A DNA stretch of 10,541 nt from Helicostylum pulchrum. Its lineage: Eukaryota; Mucoromycota; Mucoromycetes; Mucorales; Mucoraceae. Position numbers and translations under genes: made by a program. Positions 1 through 7,783 of this stretch are shown piece by piece. Under the pieces are notes generated by a model. That model did no database searches, had not been told where the DNA came from, and worked only from the letters and a program-made list of their open reading frames with translations. Every line of letters starts with the position of its first letter. Position 1 is the first letter of the stretch. The stretch covers positions 1 to 10,541 of the forward strand of contig JAIXMO010000158.1 of assembly GCA_025677825.1 (NCBI GenBank). The letters are read 5' to 3'.

Positions 1-3000
1 ATAACAACGGAGGTACTGTTCTAAGATAGAATTAATACGTTCTGTCTGGCCATCTGTTTGAGGATGGAAAGCAGAGGATAGGTTTTGTTTTACTTTGAGT
101 CCTTTAAGTAATTCTTGAGTGAACTTGGAGGTAAATGTGACACCTCTATCTGATACGACATCTGAAGGTAAACCGAAGTGACAGAAAACGTGCTCAATAA
201 ACAATTGTGAGGTTCCTTCTGCGTTGACTTGGTTAGTAGTGGGAACAAAGAGAGCCATCTTAGAGAACCGATCAACAAACACACATATAGCTGAGTAAGG
301 ACCTGAGGGTGGTAATTGAGTAATGAAGTCGACAGAGATAGATGACCAGGGTGATTCGGGAATAGGTAATGACTGAAGTAAACCATAAGGTTTGTGATGA
401 TTTGTTTTATTACGAACACAAGTTTCACATCCAGAGATATAATCATTAATATATTTACGCATACCAGGCCAGTAATAATTACGAGATACCATATCAAATG
501 TTTTGCTTCTACCAAAATGTCCAGCCGCGAGAGAATCGTGACATTCTTGGAGTATAGTTCGTTTAGATTCAGCAAGATCAGGAACACATATTTGTCCTTG
601 ATAGAAAAGCATGTCATTATTGTAAGAGTATTTGGAATCAGGATCGGAGTCAGGGTTATTTTTTATATCTTGTATGATGGGAGCAAAGTGAGAGTCGTTA
701 GGGAGAGCTTTAATAATATCAGCAGTTAGAGTATCTGTTTCAGGCTCTATAGGTACAGATGTCAAAGAGTTCAGGAAGATCCTCGGATCAAGGAGTGTCA
801 TAGGAGTTTTTCCGCGGTCGGTATCCCCCTCCAAAGGTCGATCCTTACGACTAAGAGAGTCAGCAGCAGCATTATGTTTGGAGGCACGATATAGTATTTG
901 GTAGTTGAAATCACCAAGGAATTCCGCCCAGCGTACTTGGCGACGACTGAGATTGCGCGTGGTGGTGAAGTATTCCAAGTTCTTATGATCAGTCAGGACA
1001 AGAGTACTTTCGACAGAGAATTCTAAATAATGACGCCATTGCTTAAAAGCAGCTACAATGGCTAGAAGTTCTTTATCATATATTTGGTAATTCATTTCAG
1101 CAGGCAGAAGTTTACGCGAGTAGAAAGCAATAGGGTGGTTTTGGCCATCATCAGCTTGTTGACTACAAACAGCACCAAGGGCAAAATCGGAGGCGTCTGT
1201 TTCAATGATACAGGGTAGAGTGGGGTCAAAATAACGGAGGATAGGATTACTGGTGATAGCGGTCTTGAGTAGGTTAAATGCTTCAATAGCCTTTGCGTTC
1301 CAGGTGAATACAACATCTTTCTTTAGCAGTGAAGTTAAGGGGACACACAGCTTGGAGTAGTTAGAAATGAATCGCTTATAGAAATTGGTAAGGCCAAGGA
1401 AGACTTGTACATCATGAACACTAGCGAGGTCTTTCCAATTACGGATAGCTTCAACCTTTTCGGGGTCCATAGCGATGTTGTTAGAGCAAATGATGAATCC
1501 AAGAAATTGTACGGTCGTAACATCGAATTCACATTTCTCAAGTTTAAGAGATAATCGGGCGTCAGTAAGTTTTTGCAAAACCAGTCGAACATGCTTGGTA
1601 TGTTCTTCGGGGGTGGAGGAGTATATTAAAATATCGTCAAGGTACACGACAACAAAGGAGTCTAAATATTCACGAAGGGTATCATTGACAAAAGCTTGGA
1701 AGGAGGCTGGGGCGTTGCACAAGCCGAAAGGCATGACCAAATAATGAAATAAACCGTAACGAGTTCTAAAAGCGGTTTTCCATTCGTGGCCAGGAGCAAT
1801 ACGGAGTAGATTGTACGCACCACGCATATCAAGCTTTGTGAATATTTTTCCAGAGTGTAGTCGGTCAAGGGTTTCAGAGATCAATGGTAGTGGACAGCGA
1901 TTGGGAACAGTTAAATTGTTTAACTTTCGGTAATCTACTACAAGTCGTAAGCTAGAATCTTTTTTCTTGACAAACAATACGGGACTACTTGTGGGAGATT
2001 CAGAGCGTTCAATAAAACCTTTAGCGAGATTCTCTTGTAAGTAATCATACAGAGTATCTAATTCTACTTTTGATAAGTTGTAGAGTGGCCCGAAACTCAG
2101 TTCACTATTAGGCTTGAGTGGTATAGTATGATCATAAGGTCTATGAGAAGGTAGGCGATCAGCTTCTATCTTTGAGAAGATAAATTCGAAGTCTTTGTAC
2201 TTGACAGGGATAGATATTATAGATTTTTCAGGAATAGGAAGGATAGGAGAGACAGGGATGACTTGACTAACTTGATCTTGAGTAGCTATATCTAAATTCT
2301 CTAAAGTCTTCAAATTAATAGAGTCGGAAGGATAGTTGTCGCCATTAAGGCTAATATCATTTATTTCGGGAATAATTGAAGTACGGGAAGAACTAACTAA
2401 AGGAGGGGAAGAGGGGAGATCTTCATCGTCATCAGAGCCAAATAAAATAATACCAGGAGCAACGCTATCACGCACATCTTGTTGACAACGACGAAACAAG
2501 CAGGTCAAAGCTAAGATACCATCACGCCAAGAGAAAGCAGGATTATGACGCTGAAGCCAGTTTTGACCAAGGAGAACAGGAAAAGCACAAGTGTCAAGTT
2601 GACGGAAAGTCAATACCTCAATATGGGGAGTATCAAGAATGTTCATCAAGAGAGTAGAAGAAGCAGAAGTAGTAGACTCGGTACTGTCAGCCAGACGATA
2701 CTTGACGGGATCACTGTTTAAATGATGAAGACCATGTTGCTTTACAAAAGCAGAAGAGATGAAACAAGCAGAGCTACCAGAATCGACCAAAGCAGTAGTA
2801 TTTACCTTAATACTTTCATGTTCTAAAGTAATTTCAATAACCATAAGGCCAGGTTCAACACTCTCAACGAAGTAGTTAACATTATTAGCACAAGCACGTT
2901 CGATACTCTTCTTATTTTTCTTGATGGTTGTTTTGAAAATGTTACGGATTTGATCCTTTGACTTTTTGATGGATGTAACAAGATTTACATGTTCCTTTGG

Positions 3001-4062
3001 TACAATACGGGTGAGGGAGTTGATAGCATAATTTTTGAATGGGACAACACTTAAATCTTGATCGTCCATTAATATAGTAGAAACAACATCTCTAGCGGGA
3101 GAATTACGTTTGTTGGGACAAGTAGAGGTAAAGTGACCGGAATTACCACAATACAAACAAAGATTTAAATTTTTTCTTCTTGATTTTTCTTGCATGGAAA
3201 GGGGACCACGAGGAAGATGGCTAGTAGTAATGGCTGAAACATCCATGGGCGTAGGGTCGTGCGAAACTCCAATTGGTTTTGACGATGATTGGTGAAGACG
3301 AGAAGTAAGTCTTTCCTTTTGTCGGGCAGCAAGACGATTATCAATTTCAATTGAAATATTGATTAGTTGACTTAGATCCGTAGTTTGATGTTCTCTTCTA
3401 GCCAATTCGTCTTTGATTGAATGTTTTAAGTTAAATAAATACTGTGAGACAAGCGCATCGTTGTTCCAAGTTAATAACATAGAGAGAGTTCTAAACTCGG
3501 TAGCATACACAGTAGCAGAACCAGTTTGTTTTAAATTTCGAATAGCGTTTTCGGCATTGAAAGTAGGATTAGAATCAGCAAACGCATTGTACAAAGTTTT
3601 TCTAAATAATTCGAAGTCTGTGAGTATTTCTGGCTTATTCTTTGGATCCACATTTTTTATGAAAGGTAAAATAAATGAGAGAGCATTTCCAGATAGGCAA
3701 TTAATAGTGTAAAGAATTCTGTTGATATCGTTATTATCAAACTTGTTAGGATCGGATAGAAAAATTACTTGTAACTGAGTGAAGAAGCTATCAATATAAT
3801 CGGCTTGACCGGTAAAATGGGCAGGTGCCTTAACTCTAATAGGGTTATTGTTAGCATGATTGGTTTTTGATACAAAATTGTCAGTAATATAGTTCTGAAT
3901 ATCGATTTCAAAGGCTTGTAATTTTCGACCATAAGAGTTAACCATATCATTAGACGCAGTCAATTGGGTTACTAGTTGTGGAATTATTTCATCTTCCAGA
4001 TGTGTTACACGTTGAATTAGGCTTTTTACTGTTTCTATTTGTTCGGAAGTTAATTCAGGCAT
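1..4062 (-). CDS. Gag-Pol polyprotein of a Ty3/gypsy retrotransposon (C-terminus off the left edge)
   Basis: This polyprotein supplies the capsid-like Gag and the enzymes for reverse transcription and integration. Translation from ATG 4062-4060 stays open for 1354 codons to position 1. Visible parts, in residue numbers: N-terminal coiled-coil-like helix about 5-35; Gag body about 70-290; CX2CX4HX4C zinc knuckle 302-315; protease triad DSG at D427; reverse transcriptase with D745 and the YLDD motif (D809, D810), about 660-870; RNase H with D956, E998 and D1025; integrase HHCC finger H1175, H1182, C1212, C1215; integrase core D1245, D1305, E1341, with exactly 35 residues between the last two. 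Gag and Pol share one frame with no frameshift or stop between them. The start has A at -3 and C at +4 and is the first Met of this frame after the LTR. The integrase C-terminus, and any chromodomain, is not in the window. Confidence 0.95.
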   Translation of the reverse strand, partial: MPELTSEQIETVKSLIQRVTHLEDEIIPQLVTQLTASNDMVNSYGRKLQAFEIDIQNYITDNFVSKTNHANNNPIRVKAPAHFTGQADYIDSFFTQLQVIFLSDPNKFDNNDINRILYTINCLSGNALSFILPFIKNVDPKNKPEILTDFELFRKTLYNAFADSNPTFNAENAIRNLKQTGSATVYATEFRTLSMLLTWNNDALVSQYLFNLKHSIKDELARREHQTTDLSQLINISIEIDNRLAARQKERLTSRLHQSSSKPIGVSHDPTPMDVSAITTSHLPRGPLSMQEKSRRKNLNLCLYCGNSGHFTSTCPNKRNSPARDVVSTILMDDQDLSVVPFKNYAINSLTRIVPKEHVNLVTSIKKSKDQIRNIFKTTIKKNKKSIERACANNVNYFVESVEPGLMVIEITLEHESIKVNTTALVDSGSSACFISSAFVKQHGLHHLNSDPVKYRLADSTESTTSASSTLLMNILDTPHIEVLTFRQLDTCAFPVLLGQNWLQRHNPAFSWRDGILALTCLFRRCQQDVRDSVAPGIILFGSDDDEDLPSSPPLVSSSRTSIIPEINDISLNGDNYPSDSINLKTLENLDIATQDQVSQVIPVSPILPIPEKSIISIPVKYKDFEFIFSKIEADRLPSHRPYDHTIPLKPNSELSFGPLYNLSKVELDTLYDYLQENLAKGFIERSESPTSSPVLFVKKKDSSLRLVVDYRKLNNLTVPNRCPLPLISETLDRLHSGKIFTKLDMRGAYNLLRIAPGHEWKTAFRTRYGLFHYLVMPFGLCNAPASFQAFVNDTLREYLDSFVVVYLDDILIYSSTPEEHTKHVRLVLQKLTDARLSLKLEKCEFDVTTVQFLGFIICSNNIAMDPEKVEAIRNWKDLASVHDVQVFLGLTNFYKRFISNYSKLCVPLTSLLKKDVVFTWNAKAIEAFNLLKTAITSNPILRYFDPTLPCIIETDASDFALGAVCSQQADDGQNHPIAFYSRKLLPAEMNYQIYDKELLAIVAAFKQWRHYLEFSVESTLVLTDHKNLEYFTTTRNLSRRQVRWAEFLGDFNYQILYRASKHNAAADSLSRKDRPLEGDTDRGKTPMTLLDPRIFLNSLTSVPIEPETDTLTADIIKALPNDSHFAPIIQDIKNNPDSDPDSKYSYNNDMLFYQGQICVPDLAESKRTILQECHDSLAAGHFGRSKTFDMVSRNYYWPGMRKYINDYISGCETCVRNKTNHHKPYGLLQSLPIPESPWSSISVDFITQLPPSGPYSAICVFVDRFSKMALFVPTTNQVNAEGTSQLFIEHVFCHFGLPSDVVSDRGVTFTSKFTQELLKGLKVKQNLSSAFHPQTDGQTERINSILEQYLRCY

Positions 4063-4183
4063 CGTGATACAGATAAGAAATAAAGAGGTAAAATAAGGGT
4101 AAAGATATAAAGAGTAAAAAGGATAAAAAGGGTTAAGGTTTCAGAAATCAGATAATCAAAAATAGATTTTTGATTCAAGATAA
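4063..4183 (-). other. Retrotransposon 5' leader with presumed primer-binding region
   Basis: These 121 bases lie between the LTR end and the gag-pol ATG and are expected to hold the primer-binding site and packaging signals. The first minus-strand bases after the LTR read TTATCTTGAATC. They do not start with TGG, the usual complement of a tRNA CCA end, so the primer is not identified. A perfect 10-bp inverted repeat (4154-4163 with 4166-4175, spacer AG) could fold into a tight hairpin here. It overlaps one arm of the longer inverted repeat annotated separately. Confidence 0.6.
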
Positions 4184-4234
4184 TGTCACGGACGTGGCAA
4201 GCGGGCAAGGGAACAAGGGGGTTGATTATCTGAT
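4147..4234. repeat. 13-bp perfect inverted repeat across the LTR/leader junction
   Basis: The segment ATCAGATAATCAA at 4147-4159 is exactly complementary to 4222-4234, with 62 bases between the arms. One arm lies inside the LTR (U5), the other in the leader, and the presumed primer-binding zone sits between them. Known retroviral RNAs carry U5-leader and U5-IR stems of this layout around the primer-binding site, and Tf1-type elements self-prime through such pairing. Here the role is only inferred. Confidence 0.6.
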
Positions 4235-4325
4235 ACAAGGAACAAGAATTATAACTATAATAATAATGAAGTATTATTATAATATAAAGGGGAAGGCGGG
4301 AAGGAAGAAGTAAAGGTAGGAATGG

Positions 4326-4331
4326 TTTATT
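4326..4331 (-). terminator. LTR polyadenylation signal AATAAA
   Basis: The minus strand reads AATAAA about 50 bases downstream of the proposed TATA box. This is the expected position in the R region, where the 3' LTR copy would direct transcript end formation. The call rests on the hexamer and its place only. Confidence 0.5.
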
Positions 4332-4377
4332 AGATAAGATCTTGAATACAGAAAAGAAGTTATAAAAAATGTTGTCT

Positions 4378-4385
4378 ATTTATAT
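4378..4385 (-). promoter_or_regulatory. LTR TATA box
   Basis: The minus strand reads TATAAATA here, followed by AGACAAC. It lies between the minisatellite and the poly(A) signal, where a U3 promoter is expected. Transcription would then start roughly 25-35 bases downstream, near 4350. A second TATA-like stretch (about 4250-4280) exists closer to the LTR end, so the assignment is probable but not certain. Confidence 0.55.
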
Positions 4386-4422
4386 TAAATGACAACTATT
4401 AATGTCAAGTATTAAGACAGAG

Positions 4423-4680
4423 TACAAGAAGCATGGGAACTGGATATAAGGAAACGTGAGAATAGATGCTGAGCATGGAAGCATGGGAATAGATGCTGAG
4501 CATGGGAACTGGATAAAAGGAAGCATGGGAAAAGATGCTGAGCAAGGGAACTGGTTACAAGATGTTGAGTATGGGAACTGGATAAAAGGAAGCATGGGAA
4601 AGGATGCTGAGCAAGGGAACTGGTTACAAGATGTTGAGTACAAGGAAGCATGGGAATAGATGCTGAGCAAGGGAGCTGGG
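4423..4680. repeat. Minisatellite inside the LTR U3 region
   Basis: The tract is built from words such as GGAAGCATGGGAA, GATGCTGAGCA and GGGAACTGG. A 69-bp unit occurs twice head to tail, at 4504-4572 and 4573-4641, differing at only about two positions. Partial and scrambled copies flank it on both sides. Because 69 is a multiple of three, the tract stays open in several frames on both strands and produces repetitive apparent ORFs. I consider these spurious. Tandem repeats in U3 often act as enhancers in LTR elements, but that role is not shown here. Confidence 0.9.
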
Positions 4681-4786
4681 TACAAGGGGACGGGGTACCG
4701 GAGTACAAGAGTACAAGATACTGGGTACAGGGTGTTGGTACTTGGGACGAGGATATTAGATATTCCGGCCTGTCATTCATGTAACA

Positions 4787-5059
4787 TGCATAACATTACA
4801 CAAAGGATCCAGGAAACCGGCATCTGACGGATCTACACTTCGGTTCATGACAACATCCTGACTATAGTTTCCATAGTCTCTTTTTTGCTTGTCCTCATAC
4901 TTTTTTTTAATTTCATTTGTTCTAAAGTTTATCACTGGTCTTTCTCCATGGTTAGGATACACCTGCGGCAGAAAAGCGTAAAATACATCCAACAGAGTCT
5001 GAAACGGACACTCTGCCTTCACAACATCGCCATTGTAGTAATTGTTAATTGCATGCTTA
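4787..5059 (-). pseudogene. Unrecognised reading frame, downstream fragment (cut by Tc1 and LTR insertions)
   Basis: This is the second half of a minus-strand frame whose first half lies at 8165-8458. If the Tc1 element and one TA duplication are removed, the frame continues without a break. The fragment reads KHAINNYYNGDVVKAEC near its start and CNVMH at its end. Its last host codon sits on the LTR border at 4787, and the stop a few codons later (4777-4779) belongs to the LTR. I do not recognise the family. The composition, with aromatic, acidic and basic residues mixed, looks like a folded protein and not chance ORF sequence. It may be a host gene or part of an older mobile element. Confidence 0.55.
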
Positions 5060-5061
5060 TA
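5060..5061. repeat. TA target-site duplication, left copy
   Basis: TA directly precedes CAGTGG. The matching TA follows CCACTG at 8163-8164. Collapsing the two copies restores the flanking minus-strand frame. Confidence 0.9.
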
Positions 5062-5098
5062 CAGTGGTTACATAAATTGACCCACAAAACTTGTTTTT
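5062..5098 (+). repeat. Tc1 left terminal inverted repeat
   Basis: These 37 bases match the reverse complement of 8126-8162 at 36 positions. The single difference is at the seventh base (T here, G in the right repeat). The near-identity suggests fairly recent insertion or conservation as a transposase substrate. Confidence 0.95.
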
Positions 5099-5427
5099 TA
5101 AATATTTCCGCGAATAATGGTACTAGCTATACAAGTCATATATCAGAAAAGGCAGACGAGGCTGAATTTTAATTTAAGTAAAATTTTAATTGATTTTTAT
5201 GACGTAATCATTATGTAAGAAAAATAAAGTGATTCGGAATTTTTTTAATTTTCCGCATTATTTAAATATTAAATCATTTACAGCTGGCTTGTAGTTGTAT
5301 CAAAAATACATTAATGCTATCAGAATATTTAAACCTTTCTCTATCTCATGATATAAATACCGTCAAAATTTTCGAAACTTCCCATGTTACTATCACTCTC
5401 CAAACTTAACGGCTTTTTAAAAATACT
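5099..5427 (+). other. Tc1 5' untranslated region
   Basis: This AT-rich stretch between the left terminal repeat and the transposase ATG holds no gene I can support. A TATA box lies near its 3' end. No clear second direct repeat of the kind seen in long-TIR Tc1 elements was noticed. Confidence 0.6.
5352..5359 (+). promoter_or_regulatory. Probable transposase TATA box
   Basis: TATAAATA lies 68 bases upstream of the transposase ATG at 5428, with no other ATG-initiated long frame between. This is a sequence match and position call only. Confidence 0.5.
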
Positions 5428-6273
5428 ATGCCTTATAAACTCAGCCAAAGTAAACGTGATGACGTCAGGTCTCTTATTTTGAATGGTGAGCCCACTGTCA
5501 ACATTATAAAACGTACAGGAGTTTCAAAGTCACATGTAAACAGGATGAGATCAAGCATTATTCCAAATAATATTCGACATCCTGCCGGAAGACCCAGCAT
5601 TGTGAAACAATTTACTAAAACAGTTATACGTTTGAAGCTTCGATCTGGTTCCTTACAGTCCGCTCGTGATGTTCATAAATACTTATGTAGTGTTGGTTAT
5701 TCAATTAGCTATAATGCCACTCGAAAAATCATTAAAGACTTAGGTTTTAGGTGTCGATTTAAGTATTCAACTGCCGCCATTGATATAACACATATGAAAA
5801 AACGTTATAAATAGGCAAAAGAACACCGTGACTGGACAGTAGAGGACTGGAAGAAGGTTGTGTTCTCAGATGAAACCAAGCTAAACATCTGGGGATCGGA
5901 TGGTGCCGAGTATACGTACGTCTTGAAAGGTGCAAAACTTAGGCCGTTCAACTTCAAATGTAAAAAAACAGGGTGGTGGTGGATCAATAATGATCTGGGG
6001 TTGTATGACAGCATTTGGACCAGGTTATGCATGTCGTTTACTTGAGAATTCTACGAATTCTGGCCTCTATCAACATGTTTTACGGACGTCATATATCGAT
6101 ACATTGGGATACTATGGTCTTACCCATAGTGATGTCGTATTTCAACAGGACGGTGCCACATGCCATACTTCAAACACTAGTAAATATTGGCTGGATAATC
6201 AAGGCGTAAATTACACCAAAGAATGGCCGCCATGTAGCCCAGACCTTAATCCGATTGATCACCTCTGGCATCA

Positions 6274-6276
6274 TGT
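6274..6276. repeat. TGT target-site duplication of the CACTA-like element, left copy
   Basis: TGT is repeated at 7784-7786 directly after the other terminus. Deleting the element and one TGT restores the transposase frame from HLWHH into VKKRLDCYPLKPK, which supports both boundaries independently of the terminal repeats. Confidence 0.88.
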
Positions 6277-6299
6277 CACTACGGCGAAATAAAGCGCTT
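6277..6299 (+). repeat. CACTA-like left terminal inverted repeat
   Basis: The 23-base terminus contains the invariant block GGCGAAATAAAG. Differences from the right end are at bases 4, 6 and 19, all C/T transitions. Confidence 0.85.
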
Positions 6300-6532
6300 A
6301 TCGCTAATCACTGGCGCTTCTGCAAGCACTGGAGTGCTTGGGGAAGCGCTGGTGATTAAGAATTGGCAGGTGGAAAAATAAATAATCACTGAGTTTTCAA
6401 TTTCCGAACTTTAAGCCCAGATTTACTTTTTTTTTCTCAAAATGAAAAAAAAAAATGCTAGTAAGAACAACTTTCTCGAAAAAAAAAAGAACAAAGCCGT
6501 TCGTCCAGCACTGGTGATTAATTTATCACTGG
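6300..6532. repeat. Left subterminal repeat cluster of the CACTA-like element
   Basis: Copies or variants of the TAATCACTGG / CCAGTGATTA motif lie at 6305-6319, 6344-6358, 6384-6390, 6507-6520 and 6523-6532. A related AAGCACT-GG-AGTGCTT inverted pair lies at 6324-6339. The copies at 6305 and 6344 are inverted with respect to each other and could pair. They probably serve as transposase or accessory-protein binding sites, by analogy with plant EnSpm. Confidence 0.75.
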
Positions 6533-7589
6533 TTTTTTTTGCTTCTTTTTGTTATTGTTATTTTAATAGTCCGGTTGACAAAATACTATATATATGAGCT
6601 TTTTTTTATGCACCATTACTATTTAACTACAACCACTTTAATTTTCTTTTTCTTAATTCTAAATGAATACCAAAATTAACCGCAGTAGTAAAATAACCGC
6701 AACTCGCTACTGATTAAATTATTCGAAACATCGAGACCTTCACCAAGAATCTTTATTACAATAGACATCGCCCTAGAAATAGAAAGTCACATTAAAGGGC
6801 TTTTGGAAATAAAGCCATCTTTTTTTTTTTTTTTTGGAAACAAAACACTTTTTTATTAACTTTTTTTTTTATTACTTTTCCTTTTAATAAAACAAGTAAA
6901 AGTTCTTTTTTTTTGAACTTTACATACAGGCGTTAGCTCTCATGCAGTACTTTCACTCATTCTTTCGAGATCAGGTAATGTCATGTTAGCATTATGAAGA
7001 CAACTTGTAGTTCTAATACCATATTATTTTTATCTTAGATATTTATCTGTTACTCGTATCACTACTTGCTATAGGCCCTTTACTTCAGGACTTTTTTTAT
7101 ATACAAAAGTAATTATGTTATTTCTTTAAACCTTTGTTTCATATTCTGACCTTTTTTTTTTTTTCTAATCCAGGTGCAGGTTTATTCCGCTATGTATACT
7201 CTCCTTTTATCTTGTGTTCTCGACGTAGTTACTGTATACATTAAAGACAATAATGGGTTATAACTTAAACATAACTATTACCCCTCATCTTCTTAATCTT
7301 TTAATTATTGTATAGATACTAAAAGACCATAACAAACTAGTTTCTTAAACATAATTATACTCTTCCCCGTAATATATATACACTATACACTATAAACAAA
7401 ATTCACCTGTAAATAATAAAATTCTCGCTTTTTTTATATATAAATTTTTATTACTAAATGTGCTATCGTTACCGTATGATCGAATAACTATTTTATACAA
7501 TATTGCCTTCTAATCATCTAATAATCGTCCAATACCGTCGTAATGCTGTTTTTTTTAATGATTTGCCGATTATGGTTAAAACTGCGATA
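6533..7589. other. Interior of the CACTA-like element, no coding sequence seen
   Basis: About 1.06 kb of very AT-rich sequence with many homopolymer T runs (for example near 6823-6835 and 7153-7165). No frame of useful length and no recognisable transposase fragment was seen on either strand. The high frequency of T runs on the plus strand relative to A runs is conspicuous. Confidence 0.7.
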
Positions 7590-7760
7590 GTGATAGCTCA
7601 AGCACTAGTGACTCCCTCAAGCACTGGTGACAAGAATTATCACCCGTGACAAATTAATCACCAGTGACAAATCAGTCACTGATGATAGCTATTAATCACT
7701 GGTGATAGCAATGATAAATTAATCACCAGGCGTTAGCACCAGCGATTAATTTAGCACTCC
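7590..7760. repeat. Right subterminal repeat cluster of the CACTA-like element
   Basis: A dense series of motif copies: CAAGCACTAGTGACT (7599-7613), CAAGCACTGGTGACA (7618-7632), TTAATCACCAGTGACA (7654-7669), AATCACTGGTGATAG (7694-7708), TTAATCACCAGG (7719-7730) and AGCACCAGCGATTAA (7735-7749), with weaker ones between. Both orientations occur. Spacing is roughly 20-40 bases. Confidence 0.8.
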
Positions 7761-7783
7761 AAGCACTTTATTTCGCCATGGTG
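7761..7783 (-). repeat. CACTA-like right terminal inverted repeat
   Basis: The reverse complement begins CACCATGGCGAAATAAAG and pairs with 6277-6299 at 20 of 23 bases. The next three bases, 7784-7786, are the right TGT duplication. Confidence 0.85.

Larger units (their letters stand above)
1..4786 (-). mobile_element. Ty3/gypsy LTR retrotransposon, 5' portion (3' end beyond window)
   Basis: Reading on the minus strand, the order is a 603-bp LTR (4786-4184), an untranslated leader (4183-4063), then a single gag-pol frame from 4062 to the window edge. The domain order protease, reverse transcriptase, RNase H, integrase is the Ty3/gypsy (Metaviridae) order; in copia elements integrase precedes reverse transcriptase. 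The second LTR, the polypurine tract and the left target duplication lie outside the window, so LTR-LTR identity, and hence insertion age, cannot be judged here. The element's 5' end interrupts another minus-strand reading frame at 4786/4787. An unbroken coding frame suggests a fairly young, possibly competent copy. That last point is inference. Confidence 0.93.
4184..4786 (-). repeat. 5' long terminal repeat (LTR), 603 bp
   Basis: On the minus strand the repeat begins TGTTACATGA at 4786 and ends CGTCCGTGACA at 4184. The short inverted termini TGTTAC/GTGACA match at five of six positions, the usual LTR form. The boundaries fit the surroundings. An unrelated reading frame coming from the right stops making sense just at 4787. 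The gag-pol leader begins just beyond 4184. The layout inside is a U3 with minisatellite, a TATA box near 4378, a poly(A) signal near 4326, then U5. Only one LTR is in the window, so the ends are inferred from termini and context, not from an LTR pair. Confidence 0.75.
6277..7783. mobile_element. CACTA-like (EnSpm/CMC-type) non-autonomous DNA transposon, 1507 bp
   Basis: The left terminus begins CACTACGGCG and the right terminus, reverse complemented, begins CACCATGGCG. They agree at 20 of 23 positions. A 3-bp duplication (TGT) flanks the element. Both ends carry clusters of short repeats in both orientations around the core ATCACTGGTGAT. CACTA termini, 3-bp duplications and subterminal repeats bound by an accessory protein are the defining traits of the CACTA/EnSpm superfamily. 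No transposase-like frame is present, so movement would need proteins supplied elsewhere. The right end differs from canonical CACTA at its fourth base. The element disrupts the Tc1 transposase gene and so arrived after it. Confidence 0.8.

Noticed and set aside
90..617. Minus-strand 175-codon frame inside the integrase region
   Set aside because: It is out of phase with the continuous gag-pol frame, whose integrase residues are clear. The protein it predicts has no sensible features.
4050..4238. Minus-strand frame across the leader starting with TTG
   Set aside because: No ATG start. It overlaps the LTR/leader boundary and ends just after the gag start in another frame. The hydrophobic sequence reflects AT-rich DNA.
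4380..4780. Repetitive open frames on both strands (Cys/Ser/Pro-rich on the minus strand, Gly/Asp/Glu-rich on the plus strand)
   Set aside because: They arise from the LTR minisatellite, whose 69-bp unit is a multiple of three. They lie inside U3 and have no independent gene signals.
6540..7590. Hidden transposase remnant inside the CACTA-like element
   Set aside because: No frame of useful length or familiar motif was seen on either strand. The region is homopolymer-rich AT sequence.
6281..7777. CACTA-like element read instead as starting at GGCGAAATAAAG with another duplication length
   Set aside because: With that boundary no flanking duplication is found, whereas starting at CACTAC/CACCAT gives TGT on both sides and exact frame restoration.
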